A stretch of DNA of 64,000 nucleotides from the NCBI GenBank assembly GCA_037952775.1, contig JBANAY010000004.1, positions 2,294,001-2,358,000 of the forward strand, written 5' to 3'. This DNA comes from Clonostachys chloroleuca (Eukaryota; Ascomycota; Sordariomycetes; Hypocreales; Bionectriaceae). The notes under the pieces are model-generated. The model worked only from the letters and a program-made list of their open reading frames with translations. It had not been told where the DNA came from and did not search any database. Position numbers and translations under genes: made by a program. Positions 36,001 to 46,582 of the stretch are shown one piece after another (position 1 is the first letter of the stretch; each line of letters opens with the position of its first letter).

Positions 36001-36634
36001 ACTGCGGCATCTCCAAGAGAAGTAGACATGCCATTGTAATGAAACGCGGTTCGTATCTAACGCCTGCAAATAGGAAAACCACCAAGAAAAACTTGAATCA
36101 AGACCCGGTTCTAGCTTTATCCCCTACGATTCGTCGCTGAGACCTTTCCGTGCGTATCGGTTTCATCCTCTATTCAACGACTCAGTCCCAGGCGGTTTCC
36201 GTTCCTTGACGTATAGCAATAATATTGATGCCAATCTGGAAGTATGCCCAGACCAGCTGGCTGGCCAAGCTTGTTCCAGAGGCAACATGTGTCCATATCA
36301 ACACTTCGAAGCTATGCAACTTGCGGGTAAGTCCTTGCAGGCTTTTTGGAAAGAATCCAACAAATGAACCCCATAGAAACTCCCCCATGTTAGGTGAATA
36401 CTGACCTGGCACATTGTTACAGATGATCAAATTCTCCTACAGCTGGGATCTCACAGTAGTTTTGAAGGGGAGCAAAAGGCCCAGTTCATTAATGGACTTC
36501 GTCGACTGCTCACTGACTACCGCGAACGCAAGATTAAGGATTTCCAGACGATCAGCAACGGCATTGTCGACTACAGGGCCAACTTTTCTGGCGACAAGAG
36601 CAAGATCCTCCCCTTAGGAAACGTCAGCCTCTAA
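33059..36634 (+). CDS. ZFC3H1/Red1-like CCCH zinc-finger protein (nuclear RNA surveillance)
   Basis: Exons 33059..33734, 33789..35399, 35468..36021, 36074..36326 and 36423..36634 give 1,101 residues; all phases close. The 54-bp intron 1 has no stop, so the unspliced frame stays open. Most of the protein is disordered, with a Lys-rich stretch ERKDRIARLLAAKQASV and charged coiled-coil segments around MNKEIELMKRRIAEAEARRR and RKLEALRSQMEDIQKDIEAS. A long acidic region follows. The diagnostic part is near the C-terminus: SLRPFRAYRFHPLFNDSVPG, then a single zinc finger with Cys1005, Cys1014, Cys1020 and His1024 (Cys-x8-Cys-x5-Cys-x3-His; CPDQLAGQACSRGNMCPYQH). This is the zf-C3H1 family of fission yeast Red1 and human ZFC3H1, scaffolds that link the Mtl1/MTR4 helicase to the exosome. 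I infer the same role here. Confidence 0.85.
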
Positions 36635-37493
36635 CCGCACCGACCCATCATTGCTACTCCCCTTCCTTTTCCTGTGCGTTTCCGTAAGCATCCACTCACC
36701 CTACCTCGTAAGATCTGAGATGGCTATTCCCATTGTACGTTTGGGCGTTCTCGGAGCTTCAATGGAGTTTGTTGTTCCCTTTTATTACCCCCCGGTTTCG
36801 TAACGGTTGCATCTTCCATGAAGCTTGCTATTTTTCATGAAGCGGCCTTTGATATGCCGCTATACCGATACCCACCTTATTTACATTTTCCTTTTCTGTC
36901 CCACTCAGAACCAGATTAGACAAATGTTACGCATGTGCCGATGGCGAAGAGCCCTCTCCCACGGGCTGGCTGATTGACGAGAAAAAAAGAGGCGATTATT
37001 CGCCTATTCTGTACGATGAGGCCGAGAATATAACCTACCTTTCGGTGGAATGAATGGAGAACATTGGCCTTTCGCAAAGATAGTAACAGTTCGCTATGGT
37101 TCTGCTGGATTCCGAAAGCTTGTTGGTAAACTAGGCTATTCAAACATAATGATACTCATGCCATCAGCGTACATGGCTGTGACAGGTGATGCTTCCAAAT
37201 CCTCATTTCTCTCCCTTTTGATGTGACAAAACTATCAAGAACGAAGTCTGCAATGTGCATTTACAACCTGGAATAATAACCGATTATGCAATCTATCGTA
37301 TTACAACCTATGCGTGCTGATGACGCTCATTAGCGTTGAATGCATCATAATCTACCTCTGAGAGATTCGAGAAATCCAACAATCTATCACTGGGCGGTGA
37401 TGTTCAGGGGATTAAAATACTAATCCAATTGATTGTCGGTCTACACAAGTAAATAAATATATTATAAACACCACCTTGTGTCAAGCAACCCTT
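36635..37493. other. Convergent 3' intergenic region
   Basis: The 860 bp between the convergent ZFC3H1-like and lipase genes is AT-rich toward the lipase stop (about 37420-37470). No gene or repeat was recognised. Confidence 0.5.
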
Positions 37494-39635
37494 CTACCTC
37501 CGCTTCTTTACTGATACTTTGGAATCGTCGCCTGAGGATATTGGCGTGCCCGCGCCCCCAGAAACTGTGCGAGTTACAACACCATCAGCGGTCTTACTTG
37601 CGCCGAGGCTAATGCCCTTGCCACCGCGCATACCATCTACACTGATAGCGCTCCCGTCACTGCCTCTTCGTGCTCCCGAAAACTTGACCTTTGAGACTCG
37701 CGGCGAAGATGGAGAGGTTCCGACAGAATCGTCCTGCCACTGTACTTCATGCCGGGCACTTTTCGCGACTGTTTCAGGGGTCTGCTGGGATGTGATGAAA
37801 GATGTCTGGATTGGCGTAATCAACGAGGCGGGATCCTCGGAGGGTTCATTTTCTCGCGCGCGGTGTGTGTAGCTCGATGGAGAATTTGTGTCCTCGGATG
37901 CAACCGCGATTGTCGACGACTCGCTTTCACTTTCTTTCGGACCGCCATCGTGCAGATGTGCAGATCCAATCAAACTCTCTTGCCTTGCAAAGAAATATCT
38001 ATCATATTCCTCCTTTGTATGTTCTGCATTGGTGAAGCTCTCGAGAGCATCAAACACATGCTGGAAAACTTGTGTATTGACATCCCTCGCCCATAGGAAA
38101 TCCAAATGCTCGTAGTGAGGGATCTCAGTCGCAACTGTCTGTGGGGGCAATTCTTTTAGCATGGCTTTGATGTCGACCAGCGAGTCGCTCCCCCATAGAC
38201 CAGGACAACTGGCGTTCTGATGTTTCGGGTAGGGTATTTCGCAACTTTAGAGTACTTGCTGGAAGTGCTGAGGCTCATAGGCTGGTGCACATCGTCATCA
38301 TACATCTGGAAAGATCTATGCCGAATGATCTGAAACCAGTGGACCACACTCTTCGTGCTGGTAAAAGAATACAAGTGTGGATATGCCGCTAACTTTTGAC
38401 TCGCGGATATATTCTTCGTCTGCCAGTTGAAAAGAAAAGACAAACCCATGTCGATAACCCGACTGAACAATGGCGGGTACAAGAGACTCTCCCACATGGT
38501 TGCAGAGCTGAGAATAGATCGTCTGCCGAAGAGAAGAAACAGGACTTGAGGAGAGGCTTGACGAGGGAGTCGACAACTCCATTAGAGAGGCCCGCCGGTG
38601 CCATGGCCGGTGCCAGAGCGATGAAGACATTTACTTGACGGTTGAGCTTTGGATGGATAGCAAGAGTTGCAAATGCCTGTGCCGTGCCCTGGGAGAAGCC
38701 GATGTATGAAAGACTTTTTTGCTGTGTTGTATCCAGGATGTATGATATACTATCTGGGATATCATGGAAGGCAAACTCGTCAATGGAAAAATCCCAGAAG
38801 TTCAACGAGGTGGGAGAACAGTGAATGGACTTTTTGGAGTATTTGTTGCCTCGATTATTTCCAAACTACGAGCGTGTTAGCGGATCTGAGTCCCGGAACA
38901 TCTCAAATAAGCCTCCGACTTACCCAGACATCGAATCCCCGTTCCACCAACTCAAAAGGCAAGCATCTCTGCTCGTCTGTGAGACAAACCCAGACTTCGG
39001 AGTTCATCAAAAGACCGTGATGTAAATATGCCACTCGCTTCCTGATACTTGAGGGTCCGTTGTTGACTTTTCTACCCTCCTCGCCTCGTCTCCATTGCAG
39101 GCGGTGGAGGCCCAGGAGAAAGCCATCTTTTGTCTGCACAATATGCTCCTCGGCTTCATATCCCCATAATCGGCAAAGTTCGACGAAGTCGGCAGCGTCT
39201 CTTACAGATGTCGATATAGCTAGCGATGCGATTAGTGTGGAGCCGTAATAGACACTGTCTCGGAATGACCCTACTCTTCTTCTTATCCTCAGCTCTCTGC
39301 TGTGCTGGGCTGGAAAATCGATTGAATATACGTCGCGACGCTCGATAGAAGAGTTGTACAAGGAACGGTGCTGAGGGATACAGATTAGTGTATTGCTGGC
39401 ATAGGCTACATTACGCCTAAGCTTTGGGCGGATGTTTGCTCACGTAGGGCTAATGTCAATATGCGGATTATGGCCTCGAGTCCAACGAGTAAGAAAGACC
39501 CCACTAGAGCGAAGTACTCGGTGCTGTGCCACCGGATGTCAGTTTGTTTATGTGTGGTGGTTTAAATAGTTCGGGCATTGTTGGTCAAACAGGGGGAACT
39601 TACGGGTGCAGCCGGCCAAGAAATGGAACAGGCAT
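37494..39635 (-). CDS. Steryl ester hydrolase / TGL1-type lipase (two apparent one-base frameshifts)
   Basis: Exons 39604..39635, 39444..39523, 39256..39370, 38924..39200 and 37494..38865. The last exon needs two added bases, one at the C run 38190..38194 and one at about 38557, after which the length is divisible by three and the product is 625 residues. A hydrophobic membrane segment near the N-terminus (EYFALVGSFLLVGLEAIIRI) precedes the lipase. ELCRLWGYEAEEHIVQTKDG is the alpha/beta-hydrolase-associated lipase region, and FGNNRGNKYS the oxyanion loop. The catalytic serine is in IGFSQG, the Asp in YGGSDSLVD and the His in HYEHLDFLW. The C-terminal 150 residues are disordered and basic at the end. 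Family members such as yeast Tgl1/Yeh1/Yeh2 hydrolyse steryl esters on lipid droplets or membranes. The start MPVPFLGRLHP is the best candidate, not proven. Confidence 0.82.
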
Positions 39636-40110
39636 CTCAACAATATAGGTTTATACAGGTTAATTAGAAAGGGTCTTCGTGAACAGAATATGCGCCATAG
39701 TTTATAATAGAGGAGGTGCAAGAGCTAGGTTGAGTGGCAAAGCAAGAAATCCTTCATGATGGACGCAGTTGAAGATTATGTAGGATTGTGATGTCACATG
39801 TAAATACTGCGTGAGAGCTTTGGGACGAACCGGTACGTGCCTGACGGTTTGAGTATAGGCCACTGCAGGGTACTAATACTTCTTGGGATTGGTGTGTCAT
39901 AGATTCAAGACAGAAAGTATATTATATTAGCTGTGGCTAGTGTTGTGGCTGAATTCCTCACCCGGCCAAGACTGAGCCACATGTTTCCCATTTCCACTTA
40001 TGTTCAGGCCCAGCCAATCAGCTTGGCTTGGAAATGGATGATTGATCTGCCCATTTTCTGGATATCTAATCCAGGCTTGCCGAAAGTCAAGAACCAGCCA
40101 CAGAATCACC
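39636..40110. other. Divergent intergenic region, lipase / pet191
   Basis: The 475 bp between start codons serves both genes. It contains no gene. AT-rich stretches lie at about 39690-39720 and 39900-39930. Confidence 0.5.
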
Positions 40111-40581
40111 ATGCCTAGCTCATGTAAAGAACTACGTACGTTGGAGTTATATTCCGCTCCAATCGCAATCCCTTTCGTCTAACAGATTAATACAGGTGCT
40201 GCCCTAGCAGCTTGTCTGCAGGAGTCCGACTGCATCATGGTCCAGCGCAACTCGGCTCACGATTGTCTCCGCGAACCTCTCGTCGAAACACTCCCACTAC
40301 AATGTAAACAGCTTAAGAAAGGCCTTGGGGAATGCAAGCGTGGGATGGTCGATATGCGAAAGCGATTCCGTGGCAACATGCCAGTTGCCTACAAATCACT
40401 CGAAACTGCCGAGAGCGGGAAAGGATACCAATTGTATGCGGGCAAGCCAGCTTTTGCCGGTAGTGTGAAGGAGACAAGTGGAAACGAACCGATCCCCAGG
40501 GACTGGAGAGAAATCGAGAACGAGCAATATCGATTGCAGCAACAGCAGCAGCAACAACAGCAACAAGAGAAGTCGAAATAA
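40111..40581 (+). CDS. pet191: Cytochrome c oxidase assembly factor Pet191 (COA5)
   Basis: Exons 40111..40135 and 40196..40581, joined in phase over a 60-bp intron, give 136 residues starting MPSSCKEL. The twin Cys-x9-Cys hairpin is intact: C5 and CLQESDC, then C-LREPL and QCKQLKKGLGEC. The continuation KRGMVDMRKRFRGNMP is typical of the family. It is needed for assembly of complex IV and sits in the mitochondrial intermembrane space, imported by the disulfide relay, so no presequence is expected. The C-terminus is extended by the segment EPIPRDWREIENEQYR and a ten-glutamine run before EKSK. Confidence 0.92.
40537..40566 (+). repeat. CAG/CAA polyglutamine tract in Pet191
   Basis: Ten consecutive glutamine codons, mixed CAG and CAA, lie five codons from the stop. 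The mixed codons should make it less prone to slippage than a pure CAG run. Confidence 0.95.
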
Positions 40582-42047
40582 TGAACCATCGCGACGTCAA
40601 TCGCTGATGCTGTGAAGTCTTGATATCAACCACCTTCACGAACAGGGCAAACGATGCCAAATTTCGCACGCAAAAATACTTTGAGAACGTCTGACCTAAA
40701 ATGAAAGTCATGGCTTGCAAATGGCAGACAGCGTCTCGCGAGGCCTCTCGTCCGGGATGGATGCGCCGGCCCTGTCCTATTCCCACTTCTCTTGACCATG
40801 TAACATCTCACACAACTGTAATGATAGAAATCACCCTGAGCATTGACTGCTTCTACTGTATCAATAGTCCAGGCATTGAGTTAGTTGATGATGAATCAAT
40901 TGTAGAATGGCTGTCGTATAAACACATGATATGGGATGGGAAACTCAGCCAACTCAGCCATTGGACCTGCGTCTTGGAATTGGTGGCGCAGGAGTGCATC
41001 AATACCTCAATCTAGCCCGACTCAATCATTCGCAGGGTGCATACCGGGGCCCCGACTTATCTATCGCCGGTTTGGCAGAGCTGGGCTCTCACCAACGCCA
41101 CTACTGTGCTCCCCATCCGGGTGAATTTGCAAGATTGCTGATATAAGAAAGGGCGGACCCCAACTTGGTGTTCCACAAATTGGAATAGGACGTGTTGCAA
41201 ATTTATCGACGTACCATGCGCGGTAGTGGCTTCATGTCATGCCATCTGTAATACTGCCGTCCACCAACAGGCCAAAGACCTAACCTAAGTTTGATTACTG
41301 ATAGCTGCTGCCGCCTGGGTGATCCAGAGGGCCTCAGATAGTCGCCTCTAAGGTTTGGTTGGTTAGTAGGAAGTCCCTGCTTGAGCTTGCGATCTCTGCA
41401 AGCGTTGGGTCTTTGGTGACGCGCGGCTCGTCCAAGTACGTATGCATTACCGTCTGCTGCGCCATCTGCATGGGGCCTCTAGTGCTCCATCTCAGCATAG
41501 CAGATGGCTAGATTTTCCGTTGTGTTTACAATTCTGCTGGTCTTCTCGAAGTATATTAACCTCAGTCCATTCCTTACCAAGACAACAACGTTCTTTTATC
41601 TGATCTGCCTCCCCACCGCAACTGGCAACCCGCCGACGCACATGCGCCAGGGGCATTTGCCAAGTGCTTCCCCCGTGACCGATTTCCAAAACTGGATCTT
41701 GGCACTTTCTGCCCCAGCGCATTCGTCATCCTTTTGTTATCCCCGGTCCAAAAACCATATGTTACACAGTATTATTCTTATATCTTCTCTTTGAGACAGT
41801 GTCGCTGGGGACTCGTGTCGTTCTATTCTTTTTCTTCCTTGTATCACTTTGGCTGGCCGCATCACACCGTCGTCTCCAGCCTCGCCTTAATCACTAGCCC
41901 ATCCCCCTTCCCATTCCCCCACCAACTACATGCCTGGGAACTGACGACATCGACACTACGCCGACGCCACCACATCTCCTTCCCCGGCGGCAAGGCAATT
42001 GAACCCACCTCCGCTCCTTCCCTGGCTGCCGCCCTCCCGCCGCCATC
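40582..42047. other. Intergenic region upstream of the ApaH-like phosphatase
   Basis: About 1.47 kb with no convincing gene. The final 300 bp are strongly pyrimidine-rich (C/T), a usual fungal promoter and leader feature for the gene at 42048. Confidence 0.5.
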
Positions 42048-43235
42048 ATGGTCCCTCTCAAGATCACACCGGCCTACCACCGGGCGCTCGTCCTCGCCGC
42101 ATCCATTTTCTTCTTATCAAGCATCTATCTCTGCAGCACCCGCCTGCTGAACAACAAGGCTATGACCCCGGACCACACCACCACCACCATCCCCACCAAG
42201 CCCATCTCCACGAAACACGTCTCCCTCAACGACGCCGACCTCCCAATGTCCTACGGCGGCTATATGCGGCCGCCCCTCACCGATCTGACCCTCATCGGGG
42301 CCATCCCCCCCGCCTTCGTCCCGACCCCCAAGAACAAGCGCCGCCTCGTCGTCGTCGGCGACATCCACGGCATGGATTCGGCCCTCGACGCCCTCCTCAA
42401 GGAGGCCAATTTCAACGAGGAGAAGGACCACCTCGTCTCCGTCGGCGACATGGTCAGCAAGGGGCCCGACTCCCCCGCCGTCGTCGCTCGCCTCATGCAG
42501 CTCAACGCCAGCGCCGTCCGCGGCAACCACGAGGACCGCCTCCTCCTCGGCCGCTCCACCCTCGACACCATGCATGGCGTCACGGCCGACCAGGAGAACC
42601 CCAACATGCAGCACCGCAAGGGCAAGTCCGAGGAGGTCGCATTGGCCCGCACCCTCGACAAGGAGCAGCTGGACTGGCTCGCCGCCCTCCCCGTCATCCT
42701 CACCGCCGAGCCTTTACCTCTCCTCGTCGTCCACGCGGGTCTCGTCCCGGGCATCGAGCTGGAGAGCCAGGACCCCTGGGCCGTCATGAATATGCGCACC
42801 CTCGCCTACCCTAGGGAGGAACTCAGGAAGAAGGCCATGGAGTCCCCGCGGCGCCGCGACACCTCCGACGTCGACGGTCTGGGTGACATGGTCTCCGGCG
42901 AGGACAAGCTGCAGAGTGAATACGAGGCCGTACGTGAGGATGCGGACCCGTCAAAGGCAACCTTTGACAGGGCCGTTGTCGTTCCTCTGGAATCCAGAAC
43001 CGGCGAGAAGTGGACAATTGGTTGGGACCGACACCAGGAGGGGCTCAAGGAGGATCAGCGACGCACAATCATTTACGGCCACGACGCCAGGGAGGGCTTC
43101 AAAGAGGGGAAGTATACCCTGGGCCTCGACTCTGGCTGTGTCAAGGGCAATTCTCTTACGGCTGCAATAATCGAGGCTACGTCGAACACGGCGTTCAAGT
43201 ACACAACTGTCCAGGTCGGATGCACCCCGCCATAG
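42048..43235 (+). CDS. Membrane-anchored ApaH-like / Ppn2-type metallophosphatase
   Basis: A single exon encodes 395 residues. Residues 12-30 (ALVLAASIFFLSSIYLC) form one membrane anchor or uncleaved signal. The metallophosphoesterase motifs follow in order: VVVGDIHGMDSALDALL (about 100), VSVGDMVSKGPDS (about 130), AVRGNHEDRLLL (about 155), a His in LLVVHAGLVPG (about 230) and IIYGHDA (about 345). The GNHEDR and GDMVSKGP forms are those of eukaryotic ApaH-like phosphatases, which include the yeast vacuolar zinc-dependent endopolyphosphatase Ppn2. Function is therefore probably polyphosphate or phospho-ester hydrolysis in the vacuole or secretory lumen; the substrate is inferred. The reading frame is GC-rich in its first 900 bases, with C strongly preferred at third positions compared with its neighbours. 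Confidence 0.87.
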   Translation: MVPLKITPAYHRALVLAASIFFLSSIYLCSTRLLNNKAMTPDHTTTTIPTKPISTKHVSLNDADLPMSYGGYMRPPLTDLTLIGAIPPAFVPTPKNKRRLVVVGDIHGMDSALDALLKEANFNEEKDHLVSVGDMVSKGPDSPAVVARLMQLNASAVRGNHEDRLLLGRSTLDTMHGVTADQENPNMQHRKGKSEEVALARTLDKEQLDWLAALPVILTAEPLPLLVVHAGLVPGIELESQDPWAVMNMRTLAYPREELRKKAMESPRRRDTSDVDGLGDMVSGEDKLQSEYEAVREDADPSKATFDRAVVVPLESRTGEKWTIGWDRHQEGLKEDQRRTIIYGHDAREGFKEGKYTLGLDSGCVKGNSLTAAIIEATSNTAFKYTTVQVGCTPP

Positions 43236-43729
43236 GGTCAATGACTGGCCTCTTTCGCTATCTCTATAAATACAAGTCACCTGTACCTATTATACATAAC
43301 CTGCATACATGTTTTTTATATATCCGGCGTTGGAAGGTCGGCGTTTGGGCTGGATTGCGGAATCCTACTATTAGCATCGCTTAAAGATTACTAGCATTGA
43401 TTCTAAGCTTTTCTTTTTATCTATCTTGCTCTTCATTTCATCCTTGATTGATAGGTAATGTTGGCATGTAAGATGGCCGGCATCGTATAGCCAGAAAGGC
43501 GTTGGATCTGTTGACATCTCAAATCCCTAAATAACCTTCATAGCCAGACAAACAAAATAAATGAAAAAATTGGACGAATCCTGACAAATTCTTGTGTCAA
43601 CAATTCCTCCAAAGGCTACAATTTGAGCCAATTACTTCATGTCCTTTTTTTTTATTCTTCTTCCATTTCTTTTTATTTTCGAACTCATCAATTCTTGGTC
43701 ATCATGATTTTCACTTATTAATGAGACGC
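43236..43729. other. Convergent 3' intergenic region
   Basis: The 494 bp between the phosphatase and the transaldolase gene holds both 3' ends. It is AT-rich, with a T-run near 43646-43655. No gene seen. Confidence 0.5.
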
Positions 43730-45240
43730 TTAGGCGAGCTTCTCCTTGAGGATGTTCTTGAGGGTCACAGCATCGGCGGCGAACTTGCTGATACCTTCGC
43801 GGAGCTTCTCGACGGCCATCTGGTCCTCGTTGAAGTCGAAGCGGAAGTTGGCCTCGTTGTTGATGTAGGTCTTCTTCTCGAGGTCTAGAGTAGAGGCGGC
43901 GGAGGCATCCAGCTTCTTGGGGACAGCCTCGCTGGAGTTGAGGAGGTCCTCGAGCAGGTTGGGCTACAGTGGTGTGTTAGTTTTGCTCATAATCATAGTT
44001 CGTTTCTTTTGGACGGGGGAGCTTACAGAGATGGTCAGGTAGTCACAGCCAGCGAGCTCGGTGATCTCACCAGTGTTGCGGAAAGAGGCACCCATGACGA
44101 TGGTGTTGTATCCAAACTTCTTGTAGTAGTTGAAGATGGCCTTGACGGAGGCGACACCGGGGTCCTCCTCCTTGGCGTACTCCTTCTTGTTGTGAGCCTT
44201 GAACCAATCAAGGATACGGCCGACGAAGGGAGAGATCAGGTAGGCACCGGCCTCGGCGGCACCGATGGCCTGGACCAGAGAGAACATGAGGGTGAGGTTG
44301 GTGTTGATTCCGTAGTCGCGCTGGAGGATCTCGGCGGCCTTGATACCTTCCCAGGTAGAGGCGATCTTGATCAGGACACGGTCCTTGGAGATGCCCTCCT
44401 GCTTGTACAGCTGTTCATAGCTGGTTAGTTACTGCGTGAAGCGAACAAACAACCCTGAGACCAAGACACTTACGTCAATGATGTGCAGAGCCTTGTCAAC
44501 GGAGGCCTTGGTATCGAAAGAGAAGGCGGCGTCAACCTCAGTGGAGACCTTGCCGGGGATGATCTCGAGAATCTTCTTGCCGAACTCAACCAGAAGGCGG
44601 TCGAGGGCGTGGTCGACCTGGCTGTTGATGTCGCCACCCTGCTTCTTGCCGTACTCAATGGCGCCATCAATGAGGGCGGCGTACTCGGGCTTCTTAGAGG
44701 CAGCGAGAATCAGGGAGGGGTTGGTGGTGGCATCCTGAGGCTTGTACTTGCCAATGGCTATACATTTCGGTCAGTCTCTTACTTCCTTCTTCGAACTCGA
44801 AAAGCGTGCGGGAGTCCGGAATCGAACATATGGCTTGTAGCCGTTCGATTTCTGGCATCGGAGAGTACGGGGATGGCTTGGAAAAGGGGTATACTGACTG
44901 GCAAAGTCACCTATTGAGCGATTCTGTTAGCAGGTAGTTCTAAGCTGTTGGACGTGGCATGAGGTAATTACCAGAGTCAGAGACGACAACCTATTGGAAG
45001 AAAAAGAAATAAATGTCAGCAATTTAATCTTTCTACCCAGATGAACAGTACCCATGCGCTGCGGAGAGTGTCAATTGGGCCTGGTTGGCCATGTCGACGC
45101 CTCCGAGCCCAACAAAAGTAGCCCCTCCAAGCTCTTTCAATGAGGGGCAGTCGCTGGGAAGCATGGAAGCTTATGGTGGGGTGCGAGGACTTGCTACTTA
45201 CGGTGCCGGTGGCCTTGAGCTGTTCGAGAGCAGAGGACAT
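43730..45240 (-). CDS. TAL1: Transaldolase
   Basis: Six exons: 45202..45240, 44972..44990, 44899..44910, 44474..44757, 44027..44410 and 43730..43963, giving 323 residues. The enzyme moves a dihydroxyacetone unit between sugar phosphates in the non-oxidative pentose phosphate pathway in the cytosol. The N-terminus spliced from three tiny exons reads [26 protein letters not shown], then [17 protein letters not shown]. The Schiff-base lysine is Lys133 in [33 protein letters not shown] and [14 protein letters not shown] are the other active-site segments, and the protein ends [21 protein letters not shown]. Exon 3 is only 12 nt and exon 2 is 19 nt. Introns 1 and 3 (211 and 141 bp) are long for this genome and flank the micro-exons. 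Confidence 0.95.
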
Positions 45241-46582
45241 GATTGCGATTAGGTCTGGATTGGTAAATCAGAAAATATGATCTGGTATGGACAGATTGGA
45301 GATGGAGAGAAAAAGAAGAAGAGAAAAGTGGCAGAAATGACGATCGAGGGTGGTTTTGAGCTCGGCCGGTGGTTCCAGGTAGGGGGGCCAATTCCCTGCC
45401 TTCCACAGCGACCCGCTCCCCGGCGCATGCGTACAACGGAGGTACACGGTACGTTAGCAGAAGAAGCCCCCCACCACACCGATGCGGGGCGCTGGTTAGG
45501 TCATACCTTACAACACCAACAGGCGTCTCGTCCCGCTGAGGGTGACCCTCAGAGGGTGACGACCGTCCACCCGCCAATCTCTGGGCCTCCCCACCGCCTG
45601 GTGCAACGCTCATTGCCTGGGTTAGTAATTGCAGCCGCATAGTTCCGATTCTGACGATTTGGGTGTTTGACAACTTTCTGACTGAAGCTTAGCTAACTTG
45701 GGGGCCGGCCGGGGCTAAAGGCTGCTGTGCTAAGTAAGTTGAGCTCCCAGCTCCAGGCTCTGGTAGCCGGCCAGTGAGCATTTCCGTCCTCCCGGATCGC
45801 TTCTATGCTCAGGCCAGATAGGTACGCAAAGATGCGAGTAGAACAATTGTACCTTTCTTGAAGTCACATGGCCACGGACAGGGTGGCGATTGTAGGGATA
45901 TTGACGACTGTATGTGCACACATAGACGTAAGTCAGAATCGCGGCCGCCAATCCCGTTCGTCGGCCTCTTGCTGCCAATTCCAATCTGCTGCTACCTCGA
46001 CTCCGGAGCCCGCAAGGTGGGAGCGTGATGCCAGATCAGGTACCCTCTACGTGAGATCCCGCCTGGAGATACAAAACCCATCCGGATGAAAGGCATAGAC
46101 ATCGAATTAGCAATTTAACATTAGAATGCCCCCAGACCTGCATGTACAAGCCTACCAATGGCAGGCGGCATGGATGGGTTGTGCTCAGGGTGACAGGCAG
46201 CCAAGTCTCAGCCCGCCGACGAGACGGCTGTGGCATCGTGACGAGGAAAAAAGCTTGGAGCCGGCCTAGGGATGGGACAAAAAAACTGGGGTTGCCGATT
46301 TGTCGAGGAAGATGAGCGAACCTCGATGAAAGCAAGACCGCAACGGGACTTGACTCGGAGCCCACGAATGAGAGCCTCTGGTCGGGCCACAGTCACCCTC
46401 CCCGCCACTTCAGACGTTCGCCATCCGCCATAGTAATTCCGAAAACCGCACTGTTCGGGATTGCATTTTGCGTTATCCGTCACTTTACTCATGAAGATTT
46501 CCGCATGTCTTTCAAATCCTATTATTGAGTACATGCGTACATTGCACATCTATTTTCCTCAACTTTTTCAAGGTCATATGAC
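45241..46582. other. Transaldolase promoter region and SND1 3' end
   Basis: About 1.34 kb upstream of transaldolase and downstream of SND1, both on the minus strand. A purine-rich stretch at 45297..45335 (pyrimidine-rich on the transcribed sense) lies just before the transaldolase start. Open frames here are short and random-looking. Confidence 0.5.

Noticed and set aside
37494..39635. Lipase as a pseudogene
   Set aside because: Both breaks are single-base gaps at G/C positions, all catalytic residues and splice phases are intact, and two other genes show the same fault.
41999..42814. 271-codon Arg/Pro/His-rich frame overlapping the phosphatase
   Set aside because: An out-of-frame shadow caused by GC-rich third positions; the other frame has all phosphatase motifs.
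44800..44880. Possible tRNA T-arm motif (GTTCGATTCC) on the minus strand inside a transaldolase intron
   Set aside because: The flanking bases do not form a T stem, and no acceptor or D arm pairs with it.
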